From Proteiniphilum saccharofermentans (GTDB taxonomy: Bacteria > Bacteroidota > Bacteroidia > Bacteroidales > Dysgonomonadaceae), in the NCBI RefSeq assembly GCF_900095135.1, contig NZ_LT605205.1, positions 1,612,001-1,676,000 of the forward strand: DNA of 64,000 bases, read 5' to 3'. Position numbers and translations under genes: made by a program. The notes below the pieces were generated by a model. It did no database searches. It saw only the letters and a list, made by a program, of their open reading frames with translations, and had not been told where the DNA came from. Position 1 is the first letter of the stretch. Each line of letters opens with the position of its first letter. Below, one piece after another: positions 18,901-26,573 of this stretch.

Positions 18901-20129
18901 AATGGCATCTGAAGCGAGACATATCCTATTTGTGGTTGGAAGGTATATTCCGATGGACTGAGAAGACGTGCATTTTCAAGTTTTTCGTAATCAACACCAC
19001 GAACTATATTGCCGGGTAAAGTATTGTCGGTAGCTGTGATATCTCTTGCGCCGGCATAAGCAGTAACAAGTTGTTCGTACATTGAGTTAGCCCTGTTATT
19101 AGGATACTCTTCACTTCCCTGTTGTGTCCAGAAAGGATTATGGATGGTATTGTATTCCCCCAGGTCGGCAAATGCTACTAAGTTTCTTACCTGGTCGTAA
19201 TTCCCCTGTTTATTGGTAACCCATACCTCCATTCGGGTGATGGATACCGGTGACTGGATATAAGGCAGTTTACTCAACGCATGGTTGTATGACTCACGGA
19301 AATAATATCCCAGGAAGAAGTGACGGTTCTCGTCATATTGGTCGGCATTAAACTCGAACGGAGTGGTCTGTACTCCTCCCCGGCTGTTGACTGTCTGCGT
19401 TTCCGACTGTTGTTGGGAAAAAAGGGTATTGATATGTAGTTTGCCGAATTGCAGGTCCGATTTTATGCCAAAGAGTGCCGTCCCCCCGTTGATAAGTGAA
19501 TTGCTGGTGGTCATGCTTACATTTCCTGCCTCAATATTGCGGATAATTTCATCTTCATCTCCCCGGTAGGCCAGTTTTATCTGCCGGGCATCCATATCGA
19601 AAGTAGCGTCGCTGTCGTAGTTGATATTGAAATTGATTTTATCGCCTACCTGCGCGTTCATATTGAGCTGGATTTGCTGGTCGAAATCGAACCGGTTACG
19701 TATGCGTGCTCGCTGCGGGAGAGTGGGATTATTGGTCACATCCCTTTTCAATCCGGCCGAAATTTCCATAGAGCCCTGTGTAGTAATGCGTACACCTCCG
19801 GGGCCGAAAATAGTGGCTCCCTGGTTATTTCTGGCTTGCTGACGTGAAAGTGGAGTAAGACGGACTGGTGGTGGGTTGCTATTGGTGGACGTATTACGTT
19901 CCCTGAAATGACGGTGCTGCATCTGTTTCAGATGGTATTCCATATACTCTTTGGGAGTCATGACAATGGGTGTATCTATCACCATGTCACCAATCATCCG
20001 TTCAATGATATAAAGGTTGGTATGATGATCGTATCGTACTTCCGTCCGTACCGTCGGCGGGGACTGGAGGAGCTGGGAAGATATGGGAGCAGGGGAGATG
20101 ACGTAATATGCGCACAAGATAATAAGCAC
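12990..20129 (-). CDS. sprA: SprA/Sov, outer-membrane translocon of the type 9 secretion system
   Basis: The 2379-residue length, the gene order ruvA-sprA and the sequence throughout (for example GGVRITTQGSMEISAG, FDFDQQIQLNMNAQVGDKINFNINYDSDATFD and later SprA_N-type repeats) identify SprA, called Sov in Porphyromonas. It is the giant beta-barrel that moves type 9 cargo across the outer membrane. The marked start is a GTG at 20129 with a hydrophobic LIILCAYYVIS. The frame stays open about 100 nt upstream without an ATG, and the basic residues RKPREIR just ahead would complete a signal peptide, so translation may begin earlier at a rare start codon. The 3' end is covered by a short repeat. 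No sortable cargo with a type 9 C-terminal domain was recognised in this window. Confidence 0.95.
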   Translation of the reverse strand: MLIILCAYYVISPAPISSQLLQSPPTVRTEVRYDHHTNLYIIERMIGDMVIDTPIVMTPKEYMEYHLKQMQHRHFRERNTSTNSNPPPVRLTPLSRQQARNNQGATIFGPGGVRITTQGSMEISAGLKRDVTNNPTLPQRARIRNRFDFDQQIQLNMNAQVGDKINFNINYDSDATFDMDARQIKLAYRGDEDEIIRNIEAGNVSMTTSNSLINGGTALFGIKSDLQFGKLHINTLFSQQQSETQTVNSRGGVQTTPFEFNADQYDENRHFFLGYYFRESYNHALSKLPYIQSPVSITRMEVWVTNKQGNYDQVRNLVAFADLGEYNTIHNPFWTQQGSEEYPNNRANSMYEQLVTAYAGARDITATDNTLPGNIVRGVDYEKLENARLLSPSEYTFQPQIGYVSLQMPLQADEVLAVAFEYTRNGQVYQVGEFSDDVEGGALFVKLLKPVSLSPRAYTWDLMMKNIYSVGYSAYDLQKEHFKLQITYQSDTTGVYLNYLPNSGIEERLLLRVMNLDRLNSRNDPYPDGIFDFLDGYTIDSKNGRIIFPVVEPFGSHLREKIGDDALAERFIYQELYDSTLTAARQVPEKNKFRMNGEYRGSSGAEINLNAMNVPRGSVRVTAGGITLTEGADYTVDYLSGVVRIINRSIIDAGTPVSVTLENRMISQMQRKTLMGVNLSYNFTKNFSVGATLMHYYEKPLIMKTVFGDESAKNTLWGLNLDYKKESIALTNLLNMLPFVEATAPSQLSARVEFAHLIAGHYKNKYTGGYSYLDDFESSASGIDLRNPYGWSLAATPYNNTSTGLFPEAALSNNIEQGKNRAQLAWFYIDGMFTYRNSGLTPTHIKNDTEQLSDHRVREIYEREIFPGRDAYFGQPATIPVLNLSYYPNERGPYNLDANVDSEGRLLNPRDRWGGITRRMDVRDFEAANIEYIEFWLMDPFVNDTLGTSQGGDLYFNLGEISEDVLKDGKKFFENGLPVDGDTTAIGYSVWGKYPKRQSTVYAFDNSRGDESRRLQDVGLNGLSSEEEKTYPAYRDYLETLRTRLSSETLSQMQEDPHSPFNDPAGDSFRHYRGAEQDRQQLSILERYKYFNGTEGNSLSPEDGNPYSTASRATPDIEDIDNDNTLNENESYYQYKISLRPDMMEAGANFIVDKRETSVRLRNGKEGKVTWYQFKIPIQEYQIKTGNIEGFNNIRFMRIFLTGFEEPQFLRFATLELKRSEWRNYRNDLSSGGTVSGSGNLGISTVNIEENGRRTPVNYVLPPGVTRILDPGQPQLRQENEQSLSLKITNLDPDDSRAVYKGSMYDLRRYKRLQMFVHAERLAEDPGTLQDGDLSIFLRLGSDYRNNYYEYEIPLRLTPEGQYSTNNLPDQEKVWPVENMFDFPLALFTDLKLARNAEKENDEGISFFVPYTQPDPGKQGNRITIAGNPSLAEVKVLMIGIRNNADNQRSAEIWVNELRLGEFDEKGGWAAQGNVQLALSDIGTVSFSGRKETAGFGALNQSLLERRDDDYTSVQLALNLDMGRFLPKQIKLSAPLYFSYSNQLTAPLYDPFNQDILLSESLQHSGTQFLRDSIRRIATTGIKDINLSLSNVKMDIKSKQPMPYDPANFSFTYARNQNLRRSPDTEYATLKDFRIQANYDYTPQIKTWEPFKNSNANSGWTKPLRAINLNFLPNNIRLGSNLVRHYEEVQLRDLNSSAEGTTQTEQKYLSFSRNFFWDRNISITWDLTRNLRTSFRSGTIAEIEEPYLQVNKELNRSDYTIWKDSVMQSILELGKPLNYTQTADVTYTLPFAHIPLLDWVNSSAAYHSRYRWERGAMIADEKIGNFLQNDLSFTLNSRFNMALLYNKIPFLREINNHFAGERQKYRSDNPSNRQDNAGQDIARYTAHTLMMFRSISINWGYKTRSDIPGFEEMIGDFFGQHQTSGGLLPGWGFAFGFEGGERFIGKLKNSGLLVLNENNITPAIYNETRNLRFDASLEPLPGLRIDLNTLYEKNHRTEIQYMFDDMPKKRGGSFAMTIQTLSSAFENSKANNNYRSRAFEKFLENRQIISERTRQQYVGTNYPAGGFLAGSGFEDKPFDSNIGDVRLNSADVLIPAFLAAYTGKDPASIRLTPFPDISALLPNWLVSYNLMRMFPQLGEHMQSLTLTHQYLSQYRIGSFESFMNWVPLPNEGNLGYIRDAVSGSPVPSTPFNITSASIQESFNPLIEARGVWDNNVSLHFRINMGRTLNLNIASYQIVETNDRDFVTSLGYRIQHFNRIIGFGSNSIQRERRRNSPNRLAGKSQAEHNTTFTNDLNIRLDISRKTTHALVRRIEEEFTQATSGIRTTTISFSADYALSRLITMRAFFDKMIHRPLVSSGSYPSSTTSAGISLRFNMNQN

Positions 20130-20305
20130 GCGGATCTCACGTGGCTTTCTTAGAAAAAAGCGGGAGATTGCCGTATGGAAGTAGAAGGATATGTGACCAA
20201 TTTTTCTCAGAGAAATAACAGCTTAACAGGATTCATCTTAATTAAATCCGTATTACGTAATCAGCCTGTTATGATCTCCTTAAAAACCTCTGTATGATTG
20301 CAATT

Positions 20306-20896
20306 TTATAATCTTTTCAACGCCTCTTTGATTACGCTTTCTACCGGTAATGTAGGCGATTCTTTCAAAATCCTTGATACCACTTTTTGTGAGGCGGTCT
20401 GTACAAATCCAAGCATAACCAAGGCGGACACAGCAGCATGGCCTGTTTCGGAAAGATCATTTTTTGTGGGTAACCGGATGGTACCGCTCTCATCCGTCAT
20501 TTTGATCTTGTCTTTCAGATCGACAATAATCCTTTGTGCAGTCTTTGCGCCGATCCCTTTCACGGATTGGAGTACGGCAGCATTTTCCGTAGCGATCACA
20601 TTTTCCAGTTCCCTTGAGTTGAGGGAGGAAAGGATTATTCTTGCTGTGCTGGGGCCTACACCCGATACCGAGATAAGGTGAAGGAACAGTTCCCGTTCAT
20701 GTTTATCCCTAAATCCGAACAACACATGGGCATCCTCACGGATGGACTCATATACATAGAGTTTTACCCCGGATTCCTGGCTGATTGCACCGTAGGTATT
20801 TAATGAGATATTTAATTGGTAGCCGATACCTCCGCATTCCAATGTTACATTAGTCGGTGTAAGTTCTGCTACCTCTCCTTTGATATAGTCAATCAT
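20306..20896 (-). CDS. ruvA: Holliday junction DNA helicase subunit RuvA
   Basis: The 196-residue protein starts [20 protein letters not shown], the N-terminal OB-fold of RuvA. It has the helix-hairpin-helix region [16 protein letters not shown] and [19 protein letters not shown], and the C-terminal domain III that contacts RuvB (ALVMLGF...VIKEALKRL). RuvA tetramers bind four-way DNA junctions and load RuvB for branch migration. The neighbour sprA follows 176 nt downstream on the same strand, a linkage conserved in Bacteroidetes. Length is normal. Confidence 0.97.
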   Translation of the reverse strand: MIDYIKGEVAELTPTNVTLECGGIGYQLNISLNTYGAISQESGVKLYVYESIREDAHVLFGFRDKHERELFLHLISVSGVGPSTARIILSSLNSRELENVIATENAAVLQSVKGIGAKTAQRIIVDLKDKIKMTDESGTIRLPTKNDLSETGHAAVSALVMLGFVQTASQKVVSRILKESPTLPVESVIKEALKRL

Positions 20897-20986
20897 TGTT
20901 TAATAGGTTGATTACGTAATACCGCTGTTATAACGGTAAAATTGATAAAAAAGTATATCCGGGGCAAAAAAGATCTTCACTCTTCA

Positions 20987-22201
20987 TTAAAATATATGTC
21001 CTTTTGCCAATCCGCCTTCACCGGTCTCCTTATAGAGTGAAGGCAGGTCGTGCCCTGTCTCTTTCATCACATTTACTACACGGTCGAATGAAACGCGGTG
21101 TATCCCGTCGGTGAATGACGAATAGAGATTGGCATCCAGTGCTCTTGCTGCGGCATAGGCGTTACGTTCAATGCAGGGGATTTGTACCAATCCGCATACC
21201 GGGTCGCAGGTCATTCCCAGGTGGTGTTCCAGGCCCATTTCTGCTGCATATTCTATCTGGGCGGGACTTCCTCCGAAGAGTTGGCTGGCTGCTGCGGCTG
21301 CCATTGCACAGGCAACGCCTATCTCTCCCTGACATCCTACCTCGGCACCGGAAATAGAGGCATTTTCCTTTACGATATTGCCGACCAGTCCCGCTGTAGC
21401 CAGTGCACGGAGCATTCTGTTCTTGCTGAAACTGCGGCTCTCTTCCAAATGATAAAGCACTGCCGGTACCACACCGCAGGAGCCACATGTAGGTGCCGTG
21501 ACAATCTCTCCGCCCGATGCATTCTCTTCCGATACCGCCAGGGCAAATGCAAATACCCGACCCCGTGATTGCAATGACGCCTTGTATCCCTTGGCTTTGA
21601 TGAAATAACTTGCCGCCTTGCGTTGCAGGCCCAATGGCCCGGGAAGTATCCCTTCATTATCGAGTCCCCTTTCCACAGCAGCTTTCATCACATCCCACAC
21701 ATCCGACAGGTAATCCCATATCTCTTTACCTTCATGTTCTCCCACATATTCCCAATAGCTTTTGCCGGTTTTTTCACACCACTCCATCACCTCTGTCATA
21801 GTGGTCATCGGATAGATATCTTTCCCTTCATTTCCTGTTATGCCGATAGTCTTTGTACCATCGGAAATCTTTCCACCGCCCACACTGTATACGGTCTGAG
21901 AAGCTATTTCTTTACCATCGCTGCCATAAGCACCCAGTTTCAAGGCATTGGGATGAAAAGGGAGGAATGTTTTCGGCAGCCATTCGATGGTGGTGGGAGC
22001 AACCGGTTCCAGTACGCTTAAAATTGCTTCATCGGTTAAATGCCCTTTGCCCGTAGCGGCCAGGCTTCCGTAAAGCGTAACAACAAATCTCTTTGTTTCG
22101 GGATGGTCTTCGGCAAACATGGCTGCTGCTTTTTTTGGCCCCATCGTATGGCTACTTGACGGCCCGTTCCCGATGCGGAAAAGTTCTTTTATCGATTGCA
22201 T
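20987..22201 (-). CDS. sdaA: L-serine ammonia-lyase, single-chain iron-sulfur type
   Basis: The enzyme deaminates L-serine to pyruvate and ammonia using a [4Fe-4S] cluster. From the preferred start MQSIKELFRIGNGPSSSHTMGP it has 404 residues; an upstream in-frame start at 22261 adds 20 residues not typical of the family. The beta domain carries the S-S-S-H-T serine-binding motif near residue 15. The alpha domain has TCGSCG (about 238-243), SGAEVGCQGEIG (Cys290) and MTCDPVCGLVQIPCIERNA (about 331-349), which supply the cluster cysteines. Single-chain fusion of alpha and beta domains is usual in Bacteroidetes. It supports amino-acid fermentation, together with the tyrosine phenol-lyase-like gene further on. 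Confidence 0.95.
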   Translation of the reverse strand: MQSIKELFRIGNGPSSSHTMGPKKAAAMFAEDHPETKRFVVTLYGSLAATGKGHLTDEAILSVLEPVAPTTIEWLPKTFLPFHPNALKLGAYGSDGKEIASQTVYSVGGGKISDGTKTIGITGNEGKDIYPMTTMTEVMEWCEKTGKSYWEYVGEHEGKEIWDYLSDVWDVMKAAVERGLDNEGILPGPLGLQRKAASYFIKAKGYKASLQSRGRVFAFALAVSEENASGGEIVTAPTCGSCGVVPAVLYHLEESRSFSKNRMLRALATAGLVGNIVKENASISGAEVGCQGEIGVACAMAAAAASQLFGGSPAQIEYAAEMGLEHHLGMTCDPVCGLVQIPCIERNAYAAARALDANLYSSFTDGIHRVSFDRVVNVMKETGHDLPSLYKETGEGGLAKGHIF

Positions 22202-22361
22202 GGACAAATGTGAAATTAGCTGTTTTTGTAAAGTCTTTACAAAGGTAATGATTAATTCCATTTGGAAAAAAAGTCGTCATGAACCGCTGCCGGATAATAG
22301 TGGGTAATAGGTTGTATTGAGAGATCAATAGGAGATAAAAGGCCGTTTTTGGATATTTTTG

Positions 22362-22369
22362 TACCTTTG
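22362..22369 (+). promoter_or_regulatory. -7 box TACCTTTG for the thioesterase gene
   Basis: TACCTTTG matches TAnnTTTG and ends 35 nt before the ATG at 22405. The region between the divergent sdaA and thioesterase genes holds no other clear signal. Confidence 0.6.
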
Positions 22370-22404
22370 GGATTTTAAAAATGAAATAGTTAAAAAAGAG
22401 CATA

Positions 22405-23160
22405 ATGAGTGCAAAGAAAAAGTACAGCTATAATATTGAGGCGCAGGATATCGATTTCAGACGTAGGGTCTCGTTGAGGTCGCTTACCAATATGGTATTG
22501 ATGACAGCCGGAAGGAATGCTGATGAAAATGGTTTCGGCCTGCTGGAGTTACAGACGGAACATTACACTTGGGTGTTATCGCGTTTAGTGATCGACATGG
22601 ACCGTTTCCCCACCGAACAAGATTCTCTTTCTATTGAGACATGGATAGAACATGTAGGGACTGCATTCACGACTCGTAATTTTCGGATGAGGGATGGTGC
22701 CGGAACAGTAATCGGCCATGCCAAATCATCATGGGCAGTCATCGACATGCGTACACGACGTAGTGTCCAGTTAGATACTATCCCTTCTATGCAGCAGTTT
22801 GTAGTAGATGAAACCGTTCCGGTGGAAGAGCCGGGTAGGATTGCCAATGTGGAAGGGGCTGGTGCTAACAGTTTTACCGTAAAATATAGTGAAATTGATG
22901 TGAATGGCCATGTGAACAGTTTGAATTATGTACAATGGGTATCTGATTGTTTTTCTCTCGATTTTTACAGGCAACATTATATTTGTCGATTTGAGATCAA
23001 CTTCCTGAAAGAGATTACATATGGTGATTCGGGGGAAGTTTACCGGCAAATGATTGCCCCCGAAGATTACCTTTTTCAAATTGAAACAAAAGAAAAAGGA
23101 ACTGCTTGCCGCGCACGGATATTATTCGAAAAGGTGGCAAATAAAGAGGCGGGAAAATAA
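22405..23160 (+). CDS. Acyl-[acyl-carrier-protein] thioesterase
   Basis: A 251-residue protein of the FatA/FatB-like acyl-ACP thioesterase family with two tandem hot-dog domains. The first has TEHYTWVLSRLVIDMDRFP and IETWIEHVGTAFTTRNF; the second has SEIDVNGHVNSLNYVQWV, the region that carries the catalytic Asn/His in plant and bacterial members. It releases fatty acids from ACP and so ends fatty-acid elongation; it is cytosolic. The gene stands alone on the plus strand between minus-strand genes, with a TAnnTTTG box upstream and a hairpin spanning its stop codon. Confidence 0.9.
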   Translation: MSAKKKYSYNIEAQDIDFRRRVSLRSLTNMVLMTAGRNADENGFGLLELQTEHYTWVLSRLVIDMDRFPTEQDSLSIETWIEHVGTAFTTRNFRMRDGAGTVIGHAKSSWAVIDMRTRRSVQLDTIPSMQQFVVDETVPVEEPGRIANVEGAGANSFTVKYSEIDVNGHVNSLNYVQWVSDCFSLDFYRQHYICRFEINFLKEITYGDSGEVYRQMIAPEDYLFQIETKEKGTACRARILFEKVANKEAGK

Positions 23161-23168
23161 TTTCCCGC
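23149..23168 (+). terminator. Hairpin across the thioesterase stop codon
   Basis: Perfect 8-bp stem GCGGGAAA/TTTCCCGC with loop ATAA that includes the stop. There is no T tract, so termination is possible but unproven. It lies between convergent genes. Confidence 0.5.
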
Positions 23169-23205
23169 CCCGGACCGGTTTAACCCTTATTATTTGCTTA
23201 ATTCG

Positions 23206-23799
23206 TTAATTTTTCCCCCCGAAATTAAATACTACGGGAATTGCTGCGGGTGATTTAAGGACTGTATTCCCTACTGTTAATTTAGGCCACAACTTTACAG
23301 TGACGGAGGTCTCGTTGGGAGTGATTCCCAGGAAAGCACTCATCTCATTGGCGACCCGTTGTTGGGAATAACGATTTATTACATTCTTCAGATCCAGACT
23401 GATGGGGATAGGAATCACTTTGGTTTCTCCCGGCTCAATCCGGATAGGGATATCCATTTTTCCCTCTACAAATTCCATTTCATTGATTTGGATGGCATAA
23501 TCTAATGCATCAAGGAAAGCGGCACTTTTATTGGGGTTGGTTACATCCATATTGAGAGTCATGCTGAATGGTATGTTTTGTAAGGAGGATCCCCCGGCCA
23601 GTGCAGTGGCTATAGAAGCTAGTTTCGACACTGAGATGGCAGAAGCGTTTCCTAAATTTATTCCCGCCAGTTGGATGTTGTCTAATGAATGATAGCGATA
23701 TTCGCTCTGTGAAAGTTGGTAGGCTCCTCCGATTTTATTCATCACGTCGCAGCCATTGAATAAAAGGGCTACGCTAAGGAGCAGGATCATCTTTTTCAT
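23206..23799 (-). CDS. LEA type 2-like lipoprotein
   Basis: A 197-residue protein with a lipoprotein signal (MKKMILLLSVALLFNGC, acylated Cys near 17). The mature part fits the LEA14/water-stress fold: MTLNMDVTNPNKSAAFLDALDYAIQIN followed by MDIPIRIEPGETKVIPIPISLDL, two beta-rich halves with the typical asparagine-proline turn. Bacterial members are small envelope proteins of unclear function. It starts 18 nt after the DUF2027-Smr gene ends on the same strand, suggesting one transcript. A role is not readable from the sequence. Confidence 0.78.
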   Translation of the reverse strand: MKKMILLLSVALLFNGCDVMNKIGGAYQLSQSEYRYHSLDNIQLAGINLGNASAISVSKLASIATALAGGSSLQNIPFSMTLNMDVTNPNKSAAFLDALDYAIQINEMEFVEGKMDIPIRIEPGETKVIPIPISLDLKNVINRYSQQRVANEMSAFLGITPNETSVTVKLWPKLTVGNTVLKSPAAIPVVFNFGGKN

Positions 23800-23817
23800 A
23801 CGATAATATTTATTTTC

Positions 23818-24867
23818 TTATTTAATAGTCACCATTGTCGCTCCGTAGCCGTATTCGCGAAAAGAGGCGTCCTGGTGAAAACATTTTGGATAATTCTTTT
23901 TCAACTCTTTGATAATGGCATTTCTTAATACGCCATCTCCTTTACCGTGGATAAATACTATTTTATGGTTTTTCCGATGAATATGCTCATTCATCACCTC
24001 ATTGAATTTACCCAATTGATATTCCAGTATTTCTGCATTATTCATTCCCGCAGTGGTGTCGAGCAACTCGTTAATGTGAAGATCGACCATGGTTGCTGCC
24101 TCTTTTTTTATCTTCTCGATACGTGCTCTCTGTGGCCGGTCATCCTCTCTCTTTTTTTCTTTCATTGCCTGCTCCAGATCTCCTGCTGAAATGCGGAGTT
24201 TATCTTCGGGGATATCGTTTCGGATGACAAAACAGGTAAGAGCATCATCTTCGAAGTAGTCGTTTTCGTGAAAACTGTGCAGCTTGTAGAACTTTACCGT
24301 ATCTATACGCAGTTCTACAGAGCAGGGAGGTTTTTCATTAAATGGTTTGTTCCGTTTGAATGCGATGAATTGTATGGTTATCCTCTCTATTTCATTAAGA
24401 TCGCCTTTTTCGAGTTCTTCCAAAAATATTTTGGTGTTGGGTTCAATAAGCCCGCTATAACGGATCCTTAAAGAATCTTCTTCACGGCTCATATAATTAA
24501 AAAAGAGATAGTAATTACTGTCGTTCACGAAATAACATTCGTAGGTTGTGGACGACAGGTTCTTTATGTCCATGGGAAGCCATGCCAGGCAGGCTGTAAT
24601 CTTTTCACCTTCCGGAGTTTCTTCGGCTGGTTCTTCCTCTTTCTTCTCTTCTACTGGTGGGTTGAATCGTGGAGCGGATTGGGGCAATTGCGTCAGTTTT
24701 TCATTACCTGCCGGTTGTACCACAACACATTCTGAAATCAATACCGGCACGTCGAAACCATGTTCATCTTCAACGATTACCACCTGTTTATTCCGGAATC
24801 CTTTTACGATCCCTCCACCTATTGTATTGAGGAAACGGACCGTGTCTCCTATTGTTAATTTATTCAT
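23818..24867 (-). CDS. DUF2027 protein with C-terminal Smr domain
   Basis: The 349-residue cytosolic protein begins with a small beta-barrel-like segment (IGDTVRFLNTIGGGIVKGF, residues 6-24), continues with a DUF2027 beta domain (about 90-230), then a charged linker and a C-terminal Smr domain (about 265-349). The Smr motifs are VDLHIN and FIHGKGDGVLR. Smr domains of MutS2 and related proteins bind or nick branched DNA, or cleave mRNA at stalled ribosomes. This fusion is characteristic of Bacteroidetes and its role is unknown. It is co-directional with the LEA-type lipoprotein downstream. The upstream side is a large AT-rich gap holding the palindromic element 25024-25223. Confidence 0.88.
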   Translation of the reverse strand: MNKLTIGDTVRFLNTIGGGIVKGFRNKQVVIVEDEHGFDVPVLISECVVVQPAGNEKLTQLPQSAPRFNPPVEEKKEEEPAEETPEGEKITACLAWLPMDIKNLSSTTYECYFVNDSNYYLFFNYMSREEDSLRIRYSGLIEPNTKIFLEELEKGDLNEIERITIQFIAFKRNKPFNEKPPCSVELRIDTVKFYKLHSFHENDYFEDDALTCFVIRNDIPEDKLRISAGDLEQAMKEKKREDDRPQRARIEKIKKEAATMVDLHINELLDTTAGMNNAEILEYQLGKFNEVMNEHIHRKNHKIVFIHGKGDGVLRNAIIKELKKNYPKCFHQDASFREYGYGATMVTIK

Positions 24868-25023
24868 TATAAAGTGTCAGCGTGTTTCGTTTGTCAAGGC
24901 GAGTTTACGATGGATGCGCCTGTTTGATTCTTTTATTCTTGTTACGTGTTGCAAAGTTGACTAATTTTGTGGAATAAAACCATTAATTATTACGAAAAAT
25001 CATTTTTGTGTTAGTAAAAAATG

Positions 25024-25223
25024 TAAGAAACTGTTTAAATTTTATTGCTATACTATTTTGAATCTATTTTGAAATAGATTTTTTATTTTTTTCTTGCAGA
25101 TTTAGCGGGCTAAATCAAAAGGAAAAAGTGAAAAAGATGCGCAAAAGAGACCAAAATAGTAGCAAAGAAAAATAAACAGTACAATTATAAAAAATATTTC
25201 GGTAAAATTTGAACAGTTTCTAA
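25024..25223. repeat. Nested palindromic element, possible MITE
   Basis: This ~200-bp AT-rich non-coding block fills most of the gap between DUF2027-Smr and queA. Its ends are inverted repeats of 21 nt with three mismatches (25027-25047 and 25200-25220, GAAACTGTT-x-AAATTTTA). Inside lie a second inverted pair TACTATTTTG/CAAAATAGTA (25051-25060, 25152-25161), a hairpin AATCTATTT-TG-AAATAGATT followed by a T tract (25061-25080), and GATTTAGC-GG-GCTAAATC (25099-25116). No ORF or target duplication was recognised. A mobile element remnant or a structured RNA are both possible. Confidence 0.65.
25061..25092 (+). terminator. Terminator-like hairpin inside the palindromic element
   Basis: Nine-base-pair AT-rich stem with a 2-nt loop, followed by TTTTATTTTTTT. 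No plus-strand gene lies upstream, so any transcript it ends would be non-coding. Confidence 0.45.
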
Positions 25224-25238
25224 GATTAAAAAAATCGT

Positions 25239-26480
25239 ATGCAAAAGGAAAAGATTCAGCAACTACAGATATCCCGATATAATTATCATCTACCTGACGA
25301 TAAAATCGCGAAATATCCTCTTGAACGAAGAGATGCATCCAAACTGTTGTTATACGACGGTGTTGGAATCGATACCCACCGGTTCGGCGAGCTTCCTGAT
25401 TTACTCCCGGAAGGTAGTCTCCTCCTGTTCAATAATACCAGGGTGATTCATGCCCGGTTGCTGTTTCTTAAGGAGACCGGGGCACAGGTTGAGGTCTTTT
25501 GTCTCTCTCCCCATTATCCTGCCGATTATGTGGTGAATTTTCAGCAACGTCGCCATTGTTCCTGGTATTGTATGATCGGGAATGCCAAACGCTGGAAAGA
25601 AGGGACGTTACAGATGCAGATATCCACTCATGATGGTATCGTGAACTTGAAAGCTGAAAAGGCAGATATCGCGGGAAGTGATACGGTGGTCCGGTTTTGC
25701 TGGGATAATGAGGGATTTACCTTCTCTGAACTATTGGAAATTGCCGGTAAACTGCCCATTCCTCCTTATCTGAATCGTCCCTCGGAAGCGATAGACGATG
25801 AGACTTACCAGACTGTCTATTCCCGTTCTGAAGGTTCTGTAGCGGCTCCTACAGCGGGATTACACTTCACGGAAGCGGTGATGGAAGAGCTTAGGAACAA
25901 GGGGATACTGACGGCAGAAGTAACCCTCCATGTTGGGGCCGGGACTTTCAAACCTGTGAAAAGTGAAATTATAGCCGGCCATGAGATGCATACCGAATTC
26001 ATTTCGGTACCCAAAGAGACTATTGAGAAATTGCTGACTCACAACTCCGGGAAAATTGTAGTGGTGGGAACCACTTCAATGCGTACCGTGGAGAGCCTTT
26101 ATTATATTGGAAGAAAACTCAGTACCAATCCCGATATATCTCCCGAAGAACTGGGTGTAAAGCAATGGGAACCCTATGACGACACTGTGGAAATCTCTCC
26201 GGAACAGGCACTTCTCAATATCTTAAACTATCTGGAAGAGACCGGGCTACAGCAACTTATTTCTTCCACACAACTGATGATCGCCCCCGGTTATGAGTTT
26301 CATTTTCCCGATGCTATCATTACGAATTTTCATCAGCCTCAAAGCACATTGCTACTACTTATTTCAGCATTTGCCGGTGATGATTGGCGTAAGATATATA
26401 ACTATGCACTGGAAAATGACTATCGGTTTCTAAGTTATGGCGATAGTTCTTTATTATTCAAAAAGCCTATTTTTGGTTAA
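25239..26480 (+). CDS. queA: S-adenosylmethionine:tRNA ribosyltransferase-isomerase
   Basis: The 413-residue enzyme transfers and isomerises the ribosyl group of SAM to 7-aminomethyl-7-deazaguanine in tRNA, making epoxyqueuosine. Motifs are plain: YHLPDDKIAKYPLERRDASKLL near the N-terminus, LLFNNTRVIHARL, VAAPTAGLHFT, VTLHVGAGTFKPV, and IITNFHQPQSTLL near the end. It is longer than the about 350 residues of the E. coli enzyme because of an insertion near residues 85-150, which is usual in Bacteroidetes. The gene begins 16 nt after the palindromic element; its promoter was not identified with confidence. Confidence 0.96.
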   Translation: MQKEKIQQLQISRYNYHLPDDKIAKYPLERRDASKLLLYDGVGIDTHRFGELPDLLPEGSLLLFNNTRVIHARLLFLKETGAQVEVFCLSPHYPADYVVNFQQRRHCSWYCMIGNAKRWKEGTLQMQISTHDGIVNLKAEKADIAGSDTVVRFCWDNEGFTFSELLEIAGKLPIPPYLNRPSEAIDDETYQTVYSRSEGSVAAPTAGLHFTEAVMEELRNKGILTAEVTLHVGAGTFKPVKSEIIAGHEMHTEFISVPKETIEKLLTHNSGKIVVVGTTSMRTVESLYYIGRKLSTNPDISPEELGVKQWEPYDDTVEISPEQALLNILNYLEETGLQQLISSTQLMIAPGYEFHFPDAIITNFHQPQSTLLLLISAFAGDDWRKIYNYALENDYRFLSYGDSSLLFKKPIFG

Positions 26481-26573
26481 AAACTTTACCGGGGACGAAC
26501 TTTTGCTTTCTTTTTTTTGTATAATTGTATTATTAAATAATCAAAGTCTCTCATTTATAATATTTCGATTGAG

